DNA of 64,000 nt, taken from Dielma sp000508965 (GTDB taxonomy: Bacteria; Bacillota_I; Bacilli_A; Erysipelotrichales; Erysipelotrichaceae). The stretch lies in contig BAHV02000008.1 of NCBI GenBank assembly GCA_000508965.1, positions 62,001 to 126,000 of the forward strand, read 5' to 3'. Below the pieces are notes generated by a model that was not told the DNA's origin, did not search any database, and saw nothing but the letters and a program-made list of their open reading frames with translations. The position numbers and the translations under genes were made by a program. Of this stretch, positions 1-8,411 are shown one piece after another (the first letter of the stretch is position 1; each line of letters starts with the position of its first letter).

Positions 1-1
1 G

Positions 2-703
2 ATCTATTGCCATCATCACAGTAAAGGCAGCCAGGGCAGCAAGCGTTCTATGGACCGTGCATCAGGATCAGGAGTATTCGCGCGTGATCCTGATGCATTG
101 CTGGACCTTATAGAGCTAGAAATCAATGAGAATCTGATCAAACAGGAATCAAATAAGGCAGTGTGTAAGCTGTGTATGGCATGGCTGAAGAAGTATGGTA
201 AAGAGGAGCTGGCATCACAGGATGATGAATGCAGTGAAACACAGATGCTGGCGATCTGCAGGCTGAATCTAAAGAACGTTTATGAAAGTATCCTTGAGGA
301 AGTTGCAGCAGTGCGCAAGAGAGTTGCATCTATGACCGCATGGCGCATTGAAGGCACGCTGCGTGAGTTTCCAAAGTTTTCACCCATTGATTTATGGTTC
401 GATTATCCGGTGCACAGAGTGGATCGTGTGGGCGTTCTGAAGGATATACAGCTTGATGATCAGCCTTCATGGAAAAAAGCAATGGTCAAAAGAAAAGATC
501 CTGATGAGAAGAAGAAGGAACGAAATTCATCGATAGAAACCGCATATGCAGCGTGTGGGATTGATGGGGAAATAACTGTCACTGCCTTGTCTGAATATAT
601 GGGAGTCGGTGAAAAAACGGTGAGAAGGCACATAAAAGAACATGGCGATTTTTGGATCAAAGACGGTGTTGTATACAGGAGGGACGAGGGACAAAAACAG
701 TAA
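2..703 (+). CDS. RepA-like phage replication ATPase, C-terminal part (5' truncated)
   Basis: The reading frame is open from the first bases of the window, so only the C-terminal part is present and its start lies to the left. The first residues include HHHSKGSQGSKRSMDRASG followed by GVFARDPDALLDL. This block is typical of the RecA-fold RepA/AAA helicase-type ATPases of Bacillota prophages, where it lies after the Walker B region. The C-terminus (about residues 180-230) carries a helix-turn-helix-like segment (ALSEYMGVGEKTVRRHI). The likely role is DNA unwinding or helicase loading in prophage replication. The stop codon lies inside a short GGGACA/TGTCCC hairpin. An internal ATG at 50 is not the true start. 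Confidence 0.75.
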   Translation: MYCHHHSKGSQGSKRSMDRASGSGVFARDPDALLDLIELEINENLIKQESNKAVCKLCMAWLKKYGKEELASQDDECSETQMLAICRLNLKNVYESILEEVAAVRKRVASMTAWRIEGTLREFPKFSPIDLWFDYPVHRVDRVGVLKDIQLDDQPSWKKAMVKRKDPDEKKKERNSSIETAYAACGIDGEITVTALSEYMGVGEKTVRRHIKEHGDFWIKDGVVYRRDEGQKQ

Positions 704-953
704 ATGTCCCTGTCCTTCAAGGGTCAAAAACACGTTTTTGTCTGTCTGTCCTTCGTAATATTTTATTGCTTATATAAATTACATAGGCACCTGTAAAGCG
801 CACATGTATTTATGTGAAAGTATACATATATTATATATATATGATAAGTCAGGTATACAGTAATACGTAAGTAGAAGAAAATGTCCCGCTTGAGGTTGCG
901 GACATTTCCTTCCAACGTTACTGACGTAAACCGCGAAGAAAGAGGATAAAAAA
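704..953 (+). other. Intergenic region with two hairpins
   Basis: No gene is seen in these 250 bases. A GGGACA/TGTCCC stem (688-710) straddles the preceding stop codon. A longer stem, AAATGTCC-GC against GCGGACATTT (878-907, one bulged C), precedes the next gene. The middle is very AT-rich, with tandem TATA-like steps around 825-842. These could be a terminator followed by a promoter region for the next gene, but no clean -35/-10 pair can be named. Confidence 0.35.
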
Positions 954-1214
954 ATGAGAAAGGCTAAAAATGAAAAATACTGGGAAAATGAAAAAGGCGA
1001 GGTCATAGAGTTTGGAAAACATTTTATGAGATGTTTTGATAAAGCTGGTAAATTGCAGTTTGGTAGCAAATTTTATGATCCTGCAAGCGGAGCACTGAAA
1101 TATAAAGTGATTTTCGTTTTAGATAGAGATGAATTGATCAACAGCAAGGAGGGTGCTGAATATTTGATGCAGACGATCGAAGATTGGAAGAATGAAAGGA
1201 GTGTCGATGAATGA
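954..1214 (+). CDS. Small phage protein of unknown function
   Basis: This 86-residue protein has the ribosome binding site AAAGAGGAT seven bases before its ATG. It is charged, with no membrane segment or recognisable motif. The sequence reads like a small two-strand fold (WENEKGEVIEFGKHFMRCFDKAGKLQF) followed by a helix. Its last four bases overlap the next start (ATGA), so the two genes are translationally coupled within the prophage replication/recombination module. I do not recognise the family. Confidence 0.6.
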   Translation: MRKAKNEKYWENEKGEVIEFGKHFMRCFDKAGKLQFGSKFYDPASGALKYKVIFVLDRDELINSKEGAEYLMQTIEDWKNERSVDE

Positions 1215-1411
1215 GCAGAGTTGCAATGATGCCGCTGGTAGATAATATCCGTAAGCCAAGAGACAGAAGCTGGGTCATGAAGAAATGCCCTATCTGTGGA
1301 TGCGATTGCTGGGAGAGCAATATTCTCAGACAAAGCCTAAGAACAGGAATAGTCAAAAAAGCAGCTTGTACTGAGTGTGCACTGAAAATGATGAGGTCTG
1401 CCAATGATTGA
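1211..1411 (+). CDS. Small zinc-ribbon-like phage protein
   Basis: This 66-residue protein contains KKCPICGCDCWESN in the middle and AACTECALKM near the end. The paired CxxC motifs suit a zinc ribbon. It starts inside the end of the preceding gene and its 3' end overlaps the RusA gene by eight bases, so it belongs to one translationally coupled unit. DNA or RNA binding is an inference from the zinc-ribbon look only; the family is not recognised. Confidence 0.6.
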   Translation: MSRVAMMPLVDNIRKPRDRSWVMKKCPICGCDCWESNILRQSLRTGIVKKAACTECALKMMRSAND

Positions 1412-1784
1412 GTTTTTTCTGGTAATGGAACCGCCGACTGCGACTGCTCAGCAGCACAAGATTAGCAAGGGAAGGTTCTATGATCCACCAGAGGTCAAGG
1501 CAGCTAGAGAAAAGCTGACATCACATTTGGCAAAGCACATACCTGACAAACCGTATACCGGTCCTGTAGAGTTGGTTGCTAAATGGTGTTTCCCGCTGAC
1601 CGGCAAGCACCCCCATGGTGAATGGAAATATACAAGACCGGATACAGACAATCTGCAGAAGCTGCTTAAAGATTGTATGACAAAATGTGGTTATTGGAAA
1701 GATGATGCTCTTGTATGCCGTGAGATCATTGAGAAGTTTTGGTCAGAAATGCCTGGCATTTATATCCGAATTGCAGAAATTTGA
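1404..1784 (+). CDS. rusA: RusA-family Holliday junction endonuclease
   Basis: This 126-residue protein matches RusA-type crossover junction endodeoxyribonucleases, which cut Holliday junctions during phage recombination and before packaging. The diagnostic segment is RPDTDNLQKLLKDCM followed by GYWKDDALV. It supplies the aspartates that bind the catalytic metal in this family (D of the PDTDN motif and the DD pair). The length is normal for the family. It starts inside the preceding zinc-ribbon gene and lies upstream of another cysteine-rich small gene. Confidence 0.88.
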   Translation: MIEFFLVMEPPTATAQQHKISKGRFYDPPEVKAAREKLTSHLAKHIPDKPYTGPVELVAKWCFPLTGKHPHGEWKYTRPDTDNLQKLLKDCMTKCGYWKDDALVCREIIEKFWSEMPGIYIRIAEI

Positions 1785-1794
1785 GGAGGATACC

Positions 1795-1965
1795 ATGAAA
1801 AGAAAATGTAGCATGTGTGGAGAATACAAGGACATCACACAGTTTAGATACATGAGGACCTTGAAGAAGTATAACAGTTACTGCAAGGAATGTGAGAAAT
1901 GGGGTCGAATCAGATATGAACGAGAGAAAGCGAGGCGGTTAGCAAATGCAAATCAAACAAGGTGA
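1795..1965 (+). CDS. Small CxxC/CxxC zinc-finger-like phage protein
   Basis: The ATG at 1795 follows GAGGAGGATACC at ideal spacing, which decides this start over longer in-frame options. The 56-residue product has CSMCGEYKDITQF near its start and YCKECEKWGR in the middle. This is a treble-clef or HNH-like zinc-finger arrangement often seen in phage-encoded small proteins. The C-terminus is rich in Arg and Lys. It is too short to be a complete HNH nuclease. It overlaps the next short reading frame by 20 bases. Confidence 0.6.
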   Translation: MKRKCSMCGEYKDITQFRYMRTLKKYNSYCKECEKWGRIRYEREKARRLANANQTR

Positions 1966-2150
1966 TTACGTGAATGGATATAAAGTCGAGATGGTTGAAG
2001 TTATAAACAAAGAGCCTCACTACTTGATAGCTTATTTTGATTGGGGGTGCGAAAAAACCTCAGAGTCGATGGCTGCCTGAACATAAAGTACAAAAATATG
2101 TGAGTGCAGAAACGTTTAAAGGAATTAATAATGCTTACAGAAAAAGATAA
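1946..2150 (+). pseudogene. Small phage gene interrupted by a one-base frameshift
   Basis: An ATG at 1946 opens MQIKQGDYVNGYKVEMVEV and stops early at about 2080. The +1 frame then continues smoothly as QSRWLPEHKVQKYVSAETF and ends at 2150. The joint falls on a run of five G (2043-2047) followed by a run of six A (2052-2057). Removing one base from either run restores a 68-residue protein. This could be a real mutation, a sequencing error in a homopolymer, or slippage; the first two are more likely. Function is unknown. Confidence 0.55.
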
Positions 2151-2574
2151 AATTGAGCAGTTCAAGCGTGACCTACGAAGTTATACATATCATCAAAAGA
2201 AAGCGGTTGAGATTGACTTTCAAATAAAAGAACTAGAAGTTAAGAAGCTAGGAGTTTCTTCACCGGCAATCAAAGATACTGTATTAGAGAATGCAGGAAA
2301 TCCATACTCAGAACCTAAGCTTCAATATCTCATAGAAGAAGGTGAACTTGTTGAGGAGAGAAGCAAACATCTAGCAGAGATACAGCGTATAGATAAAGCC
2401 TTGAAATTAATTGATAAAGAAGGTAAAGACATTCTTACGTATGTATTCATAGATCATAAACGGTATGAAGATTCTGTAATCCATTTCAATAGTTCTATTG
2501 GCAAACTTCAAAGAGATATTGAAAAATACATTACAATTATTCTTAAAAATGAAGAAAAAATGAAAGTTGAATAA
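2131..2574 (+). CDS. Putative phage late-gene transcriptional regulator (ArpU-like)
   Basis: The chosen ATG at 2131 has AAAGGAA upstream; the longer frame from 2104 overlaps the previous gene and has no ribosome binding site. The 147-residue protein is helical. It has a central Glu/Lys-rich coiled-coil-like stretch and a C-terminal part (DILTYVFIDHKRYEDSV and onward) resembling the sigma region 4-like helix-turn-helix of ArpU-type regulators. Those proteins sit just before terminase genes in many Bacillota prophages and switch on late transcription. The position here fits. The family call is moderate because similarity is judged by eye. Confidence 0.45.
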   Translation: MLTEKDKIEQFKRDLRSYTYHQKKAVEIDFQIKELEVKKLGVSSPAIKDTVLENAGNPYSEPKLQYLIEEGELVEERSKHLAEIQRIDKALKLIDKEGKDILTYVFIDHKRYEDSVIHFNSSIGKLQRDIEKYITIILKNEEKMKVE

Positions 2575-2840
2575 AATATCGGCAAATTCCGTGTTATTAT
2601 GATAGTGTGGAATTAGCGGGAAGTATTTCCCCCACCCATTAAGTTCCTGCTAATTCAATCTAGCTACAGGAAGTCCTAAGCGAACCTGTTTGCGTAAAGG
2701 CATCTATATCGGCTAAATACGTAGTATATGGTATAAATATAGGTGTCTTTATTTTGTAAACATATATAGAATCGTGATATATTGTAAATTATTATCCAAG
2801 AGTTTATTCTATTCATAGAGTTAATCTCTGGAGGTATCAC
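2575..2840 (+). ncRNA. Structured intergenic region, candidate RNA element
   Basis: No gene is present, but three stems can be drawn on the + strand. The first pairs 2610-2622 with 2644-2656 (13 bp, one G-U). The second is a short ACAGG/CCTGT stem pairing 2666-2670 with 2685-2689. The third pairs 2696-2709 with 2737-2750 (14 bp, two G-U), has an ATAC/GTAT stem inside its loop, and is followed by a weakly T-rich tail. Stems this long are unusual by chance. The element could be a phage non-coding RNA, a leader with a terminator, or packaging-related DNA. No known RNA family is recognised. Confidence 0.4.
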
Positions 2841-3419
2841 ATGAAAAAAAGAATTAAAAAAGCACTTGATTCATTTTTTGAAAAATGCAATAGAGAAATC
2901 GGACCAGATGTTGTAGCAAATAAGGCAGATAAGATTGATTTCGATTTATTGGAAGTATTAGAAAAAATATATGCATCACCAATACAAGACAATAGTTCAT
3001 TTGCGTATACACAGCCACACTTATCGAAAAATAGTGCCAAAGAAGTATTAAGACTACAAAGATATGATGCGATAATGACTACATTAGCCAACTCGGATTA
3101 TCATTCTATAATGGCCGTAAAAGCGAGTTTAAAGAGTGACACGTCAGATAATTTTTTTTCAAATATGATTACAATAATTGCTATAGTTATAGGCTTAATA
3201 TCAACTGAACTAGCAATCTTAATTTCAATATTATTAGCATTTAAGGGAACACTGACAAAAAATAATGCAAATTCATTTTTGTCCATCATCTTGTTTGTAG
3301 TAGTATTGTTAGTTGTACAGATATATTTTATATATTCGCATTGTTCTAAACTTAGAAGAAATAAATTTATTTTACAAGTGATTGAAGATTTATTAGAAAC
3401 ACGTAACATTAAACGATGA
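2841..3419 (+). CDS. Two-helix membrane protein, probable phage moron
   Basis: This 192-residue protein has an AT-rich coding sequence and the ribosome binding site TGGAGGTATC. Residues 1-105 are soluble and charged. Two hydrophobic segments follow, at about 110-135 (MITIIAIVIGLISTELAILI) and 145-168, then a short basic tail. It sits between the late regulator and the terminase genes, where structural genes do not normally intervene. It has its own terminator immediately after the stop. That layout is typical of a moron, such as a superinfection-exclusion or host-fitness gene. No family is recognised and function is inference. Confidence 0.65.
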   Translation: MKKRIKKALDSFFEKCNREIGPDVVANKADKIDFDLLEVLEKIYASPIQDNSSFAYTQPHLSKNSAKEVLRLQRYDAIMTTLANSDYHSIMAVKASLKSDTSDNFFSNMITIIAIVIGLISTELAILISILLAFKGTLTKNNANSFLSIILFVVVLLVVQIYFIYSHCSKLRRNKFILQVIEDLLETRNIKR

Positions 3420-3440
3420 GCCAAAGGGCTCTTTTCTTTT
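3418..3440 (+). terminator. Rho-independent terminator after the membrane moron
   Basis: The sequence GAGCC-AAAG-GGCTC followed by TTTTCTTTT forms a short GC stem that overlaps the stop codon of the two-helix membrane gene. It separates that gene from the terminase operon. Confidence 0.7.
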
Positions 3441-3474
3441 ACCCAAAACGACGAAAGGAAGGTGGTGATATGAC

Positions 3475-4182
3475 TTGAAACCAAACTATGAAGAGCAGCG
3501 GGCAGATGCCTATGAGCTTTACTTGCAAGGCAAAAAATATCAGGAGATAGCTGATGCTGTCGGTGTTACTTTATCGGCGGTCAAGTCATGGGCCACTCGA
3601 TACTGGAAACAAGAAAAGTTGCAACCTAAGAAATCTAAAAAAGTTGCAACTAAGCATAAAGGCGGACAGCCTGGCAATAAGAACGCCACGGGGCCCCCGA
3701 GAAATCAGAATGCAAGGAAGCATGGTCTATTTTCAAAATGGCTGCCTGATGAGGTGCAGGAAATCGTGGGAGAGCTTAAGTCTCTTGATCCCTTAGACAT
3801 TCTCTGGGAGAACATTCAGCTGCAGTACGCGGCGATTCTGAGGGCGCAGAGGGTCATGTGGGTTCGTGATCATGATGATATGACTAAAGAAAAAGTTGAA
3901 GACAAGGATGGTAATGTCATCGGTGAAAAATGGGAGATTCAGCACGCATGGGATAAACAGGCAGGGTTCATGACTGCTCAGAGCCGCGCAATGAGTGAGC
4001 TGAGGTCAATGATCAAGCAGTATGATGAGATGCTGCACAAAGACTGGGAAGCAGCTACTGAAGAACAGAAAGCACGTATCGCACAGTTAAAGGCTCAAAC
4101 AAACAAGCTGCAGGGAGAAGAGGATGATGAGAAAAAGGGAGTGATGATCGTTGATGACATCCCGAGAAACAGCGACAGTTAA
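3475..4182 (+). CDS. terS: Phage terminase small subunit
   Basis: The start is a TTG at 3475 after AAAGGAAGGTGGTGAT; an ATG just upstream is out of frame and stops after two codons. The 235-residue protein begins with a helix-turn-helix of about 50 residues (YELYLQGKKYQEIADAVGV) that recognises packaging-site DNA. A basic linker rich in Lys and Gly/Asn follows (GGQPGNKNATGPPRNQNARKH), typical of PBSX/YqaS-type small terminases. The rest is helical, for oligomerisation. It overlaps the large subunit by about 29 bases, which supports the pair. Confidence 0.85.
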   Translation: MKPNYEEQRADAYELYLQGKKYQEIADAVGVTLSAVKSWATRYWKQEKLQPKKSKKVATKHKGGQPGNKNATGPPRNQNARKHGLFSKWLPDEVQEIVGELKSLDPLDILWENIQLQYAAILRAQRVMWVRDHDDMTKEKVEDKDGNVIGEKWEIQHAWDKQAGFMTAQSRAMSELRSMIKQYDEMLHKDWEAATEEQKARIAQLKAQTNKLQGEEDDEKKGVMIVDDIPRNSDS

Positions 4183-5413
4183 GCTTACTGACCTCATCGC
4201 TCCGTCTTTTTATAATCTGCATTATGATATCAAAGAAGGGCGGCACACTCACTACAAACTCAAAGGCGGCCGTGGATCGGCAAAGTCATCCTTCATCAGT
4301 ATCGAGATCATTATGGGTATGATGGAGGATCATGAAGCAAATGCCGTTTGTTATCGCAAAGTAGGGAACACACTTCAGGAGTCAGTGTATGAACAGCTCT
4401 TATGGGCTATCGATGCTTTGAATGTAAATCACCTGTGGAAGGCTAACCTTACACCGTTGCGTCTTACTTATCTGCCTACAGGACAGCGAATTATCTTCAG
4501 AGGGATGGATGATCCAAACAAGGCAAAGTCAATCAAAGTCCGCAAAGGGTACTTTAAATACATCTGGCTTGAAGAACGTGCTGAACTGGATGGCGAAGAA
4601 GATGAACGTAAGGTGCTTCAGTCACTGATGCGTGGCGGTAGTAAGTTCGTTGTCTTTTATTCTTGGAATCCGCCCAAGAGCATCAATAGCTGGGTCAATC
4701 AGGATGTGCTGTATTCTCGTGAAGACACGGTCGTACATCACAGTGATTATCGCAGCGTACCGGCTGAATGGCTTGGTGAGCAGTTCCTCATAGAGGCTGA
4801 GCATCTTAAAAAGACAAAGCCAAAAGCCTACGAGCATGAATATCTGGGAATCGCAACAGGCACCGGTGGACAAGTATTCGACAATGTGGTTACTAGAAAG
4901 GTCACAGCTGAAGAGCTGGCACATTTCGACCGATTAAGAAATGGTTTAGACTGGGGTTATGCAGCTGACCCTTTTGCATTCATACAATCGCATTACGACA
5001 AGACGCGCAGACGTCTTTTTATTTTCGGTGAGATCTATCAGATCAAGCTCAGCAACCGCAAGGCTGCCATAAAAATGATCAGAATGAATCCTGATAATAT
5101 TCTGACCATTGCCGATTGTGAAGAGCCTAAGAGTATCGCCGAGATGCGTGAAATGGGCATCAATATCAGGGGTTCCGTAAAGGGTCCCGGCAGTGTCGAG
5201 TTTGGCATCAAGTTCCTTCAGGACTTAGAAGAAATCGTTATTGATCCTGAACGATGTCCTAATGCGACCCGTGAGTTTACAGGCTACGAGCTTGAACGTG
5301 ACAAGAATGGTAACTTCAAAGGCAAGTACCCTGACAAGGATAATCACACGATCGATGCAGTGCGTTATTCATTGGAGGACGATATGCCAAAGAAAGGTTA
5401 TACGAAAGTATAA
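4154..5413 (+). CDS. terL: Phage terminase large subunit (PBSX family)
   Basis: The packaging motor ATPase and nuclease has 419 residues from the ATG at 4154; a TTG one codon upstream is also possible. The Walker A motif GGRGSAKS lies near residues 38-46 and an acidic Walker B-like stretch (YIWLEERAEL) near 138-147. The C-terminal nuclease region contains GLDWGYAADPFAF, ILTIADCEEPKS and DNHTIDAVRY, whose aspartates fit the RNase H-like metal site. The length is normal for the PBSX terminase family. It is followed after 12 bases by the portal gene. Confidence 0.92.
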   Translation: MTSRETATVKLTDLIAPSFYNLHYDIKEGRHTHYKLKGGRGSAKSSFISIEIIMGMMEDHEANAVCYRKVGNTLQESVYEQLLWAIDALNVNHLWKANLTPLRLTYLPTGQRIIFRGMDDPNKAKSIKVRKGYFKYIWLEERAELDGEEDERKVLQSLMRGGSKFVVFYSWNPPKSINSWVNQDVLYSREDTVVHHSDYRSVPAEWLGEQFLIEAEHLKKTKPKAYEHEYLGIATGTGGQVFDNVVTRKVTAEELAHFDRLRNGLDWGYAADPFAFIQSHYDKTRRRLFIFGEIYQIKLSNRKAAIKMIRMNPDNILTIADCEEPKSIAEMREMGINIRGSVKGPGSVEFGIKFLQDLEEIVIDPERCPNATREFTGYELERDKNGNFKGKYPDKDNHTIDAVRYSLEDDMPKKGYTKV

Positions 5414-5425
5414 GAGGAGGTACAG

Positions 5426-6859
5426 ATGGAATTAGAAACAGTGAAGAAGCTCATCAATCACTATTTGGCGAAGCATGAGGTATTTGTGACTGCCGCTAAA
5501 GAAGCAGAAAAGTATTACGAGAATGAAGACAGCATCTTAAACACTGGTGCCGCTGCGGTGGATGCAATCAATCAATACCTGAAGCAATGCGGTCAGAACC
5601 CACTTCATTCAGCGGATAACCGCATCCCCTTGAACTGGCATCGGATCCTTGTAGATCAAAAGATCGGATACCTTTTTACATATCCGCCTCAATTTGATAC
5701 GGATGATTCAAGCAACATTGATTTTCAGTCTCTTTTAGGGGATGACTATGAAAAGATCATTAAGAAGTTGGGTGTTGATGCCAGTAACACAGGCAGGGCA
5801 TGGATCCAATACTGGCAAGGCGTAGATGGTAGACTTGAGTATTATTACGTAGATCCAAAGCAAGTGCTGCCTATCTATGATGAGACAAATATCAAGAAAC
5901 CTTTAAAGATGGTCATACGCTATTACACTGCGTTGGATGAGCAAGGGGAAGAATATGTTCGCTATGAATTGTGGGATGAGAAAGAAGTATGCTTCTATTA
6001 CCACAAAAGCAAGGAAAACATCGATAAGCTAATTCCGGAAATGATCAATCTAACTAAGGCAAAGGTGGTCAAGCATGGTTTTGATACCATTCCCTTCATT
6101 AAGTTCAGCAATAACTCTCTTGAGGTTTCGGACTTAAAGATGTGCAAACAGGTCATTGATTGCTTGGATAAAGCGTGGAGCGGGTTTGCGAATGATATTG
6201 ACGACATCCAAGAAGTCATCTGGGTGCTCAAAAACTATACGGCTGACATCGGAACACCCTTCAAGCTTGACGAGCACGGTGAGCCATTAGTGGATGAGAG
6301 AGGGCTTCCGATCAAGAATGAATACACTCCTGATCTGCTGCAGATGCTTAAAGCAAAGAAAGTGGCTGAAGTAGGCGGCGATGGCGGCATTGAGACAGTT
6401 ACATCCGAAATACCCTATGAAGCTCGTCAAGCTTTCTTAGATGGGCTTGTCCGTCAGCTCTTCATCTCAGCAATGGCCGTTGATCCGCGTCCGGAGAATA
6501 CCGGTAACTCATCAGGAGTGTACATTGATTTCTTGTACGGCCTATTGGAGCTGAAAGCAGGGCTGATGGAAACAGAGTTCAGGGGGTCACTGAATCGTCT
6601 TGTCAGGGCTGTTTCCAGTGCTTCAAATGATATTAAAATCACTCAAACATGGACCAGAAACAAACCGCGAAATGATTTAGAGATCGCTCAGATCATTAAT
6701 GGTACGTCTCCGGATGTCATGTCAAATCAAACCAAAACAAAGGTACATCCATTAGTTGACGATTGGGTAGATGAGCGCAAACAGATCGATAAAGAGGCTG
6801 AAGATGTTTATCCTGAGAAGCCTCTCTTTAAGGATGATGTAGATGGCGAAGAAAAATGA
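5426..6859 (+). CDS. Phage portal protein (SPP1 gp6-like)
   Basis: The 477-residue product follows terL with the ribosome binding site AGAGGAGG. It has the SPP1-type portal pattern: an N-terminal region with NRIPLNWHRILVDQKIGYL, a central region GRAWIQYWQGVDGRLEYYYV, and the helical stretch SNNSLEVSDLKMCKQVID. The portal is a dodecameric ring at one capsid vertex through which DNA is packaged and released, and which docks the head-tail connector. Its end overlaps the next gene by 17 bases, as is usual for portal and minor head protein pairs. Confidence 0.9.
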   Translation: MELETVKKLINHYLAKHEVFVTAAKEAEKYYENEDSILNTGAAAVDAINQYLKQCGQNPLHSADNRIPLNWHRILVDQKIGYLFTYPPQFDTDDSSNIDFQSLLGDDYEKIIKKLGVDASNTGRAWIQYWQGVDGRLEYYYVDPKQVLPIYDETNIKKPLKMVIRYYTALDEQGEEYVRYELWDEKEVCFYYHKSKENIDKLIPEMINLTKAKVVKHGFDTIPFIKFSNNSLEVSDLKMCKQVIDCLDKAWSGFANDIDDIQEVIWVLKNYTADIGTPFKLDEHGEPLVDERGLPIKNEYTPDLLQMLKAKKVAEVGGDGGIETVTSEIPYEARQAFLDGLVRQLFISAMAVDPRPENTGNSSGVYIDFLYGLLELKAGLMETEFRGSLNRLVRAVSSASNDIKITQTWTRNKPRNDLEIAQIINGTSPDVMSNQTKTKVHPLVDDWVDERKQIDKEAEDVYPEKPLFKDDVDGEEK

Positions 6860-8411
6860 TTATTGGGAAGAGAGGACGAGGAAAAGACGTGCAGCACTGG
6901 ATCGTGATGTTGAGAAAGCCAATAAGGAGCTGATCGATAACTTTGAAACAGCTTTAAAAGATGTACAAGCGAAGATCAATCATTTCTGGATCAAGTATGC
7001 GGAGAACAATGAGATCACATTATCACAAGCACAGCAGTTGCTCTCATTGAAAGAGTGGCGAGCTTTCAAGGGGACACTGGAGGAGTTTCAGCAGTTGGCG
7101 AAGGACTCCATAGGAACCTTTAACCTAGAGCTTGAAAACTTAAGCATGAGAGCAAGGATCAGCCGTTATCAGGAGTTGGAATTGAATGTTAAGTCTGTGC
7201 TGGATCAGCTGTATCAGAAACAGAATGAAGTGATAGGCCGTACTGCATCAGATGCTTATATGGATCAATACTTCCATTCACTTTTCAACATTGAGCAATA
7301 CAAAGGTGTCCATACAGATTTCATGATACCTAACGCAAAAGCGATCGAAGAGTTAGTGAAGTACCCTTTTAACGGTGCTGATTATTCAGAACGATTATGG
7401 CGACATCAGGAAGACTTGACGTTCAAACTCAAAGAGGCTTTAACAAATATGTTCGTTGAAGGGAAGAACCCATATGACTACAAGGATAAGTTTGCATCGC
7501 TGTTTCAAGTGAAAAGAAGTGAAGCTTATAGGCTTTTGGACACAGAACATGCTTACGTTGCCGAAGCAGCATCACAGGCAGCTTATGAGGCTGATGGTAT
7601 TGAGGAGTATAAAATCAATGCCACTTTAGATACGAAGACATCTAAAATATGCAGAGGAATGGACGGTAAGATCTTTAAAGTCTCTGAGCGGAAGGAAGGC
7701 AAGAATTGTCCACCCTTTCACCCTTATTGCCGAACAACGACAGAGCCGTATATTCCGGAGCTGGCTGATATTCAGACTACGCGAGTTGCGAAGAATGCTG
7801 ATGGAAAGAATATTTATGTACCGGCAGATATGACCTATGATGAATGGTACGAGAAATACGCAGCAAATTCGGAGAAGCGTAATAAATTAAAAGAATTCTA
7901 CGCAACTGATGATGAGCATGTTAAAATGAAAGTGAAAGCTGAAGAGAATAAAATATCCGGCAATGCTATAGAAAAAGCTATCGTTTATGATTCTAAAGGA
8001 AATGTCCTTTTAGAGAAGCTAGGAAAAGAAGCTGAGGTAGAATTTACTGACGCAGAATTTAAGCTAATGAAGAATGCTGTAGTTACTCATAATCATCCGA
8101 TGGGAACGACCCTATCTCCTGATGATATCTACAGGGCAATCGAATATGATTTGCAAGAAATAAGGGCGGTGGGCAAGCAATTCACTTATATTTTGCGAAG
8201 AAATGAGAATTTACATTTAATGCCATCACAGGAAGATTTTGAAGATGAATATAAATTTATTCTAGGCTTTTATTCAGAAGCGTATGTGAAGAAATTCCGT
8301 AACAAAGATAATTTCATCCACTATCAGAGAACTATACAGAATAATGCGATGCAAAAGATGGCTGAAAAGTACGGATTACTATATTGGAGGGAGAAAAATG
8401 AAATCAAATAA
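6843..8411 (+). CDS. MuF/SPP1 gp7-type head protein with C-terminal JAMM-like domain
   Basis: Residues 1 to about 310 are a phage head morphogenesis protein of the SPP1 gp7/Mu F family. The diagnostic motif PPFHPYCRTTTEP lies near residue 290. The C-terminal 200 residues are an added domain. It has a short strand-rich lead-in (IVYDSKGNVLLEKLG), then a histidine motif at 416-428 (THNHPMGTTLSPDDI). This resembles the HxHP...SxxD signature of JAMM/RadC-like metal sites, though the spacing from the second His to the Asp is one residue shorter than in RadC. MuF proteins often carry effector domains that travel in the capsid. Peptidase activity is inference. Confidence 0.8.
   Translation: MAKKNDYWEERTRKRRAALDRDVEKANKELIDNFETALKDVQAKINHFWIKYAENNEITLSQAQQLLSLKEWRAFKGTLEEFQQLAKDSIGTFNLELENLSMRARISRYQELELNVKSVLDQLYQKQNEVIGRTASDAYMDQYFHSLFNIEQYKGVHTDFMIPNAKAIEELVKYPFNGADYSERLWRHQEDLTFKLKEALTNMFVEGKNPYDYKDKFASLFQVKRSEAYRLLDTEHAYVAEAASQAAYEADGIEEYKINATLDTKTSKICRGMDGKIFKVSERKEGKNCPPFHPYCRTTTEPYIPELADIQTTRVAKNADGKNIYVPADMTYDEWYEKYAANSEKRNKLKEFYATDDEHVKMKVKAEENKISGNAIEKAIVYDSKGNVLLEKLGKEAEVEFTDAEFKLMKNAVVTHNHPMGTTLSPDDIYRAIEYDLQEIRAVGKQFTYILRRNENLHLMPSQEDFEDEYKFILGFYSEAYVKKFRNKDNFIHYQRTIQNNAMQKMAEKYGLLYWREKNEIK

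Noticed and set aside
2104..2130. Starting the ArpU-like gene at 2104
   Set aside because: The extension has no ribosome binding site and reuses bases coding for the end of the preceding frameshifted gene.
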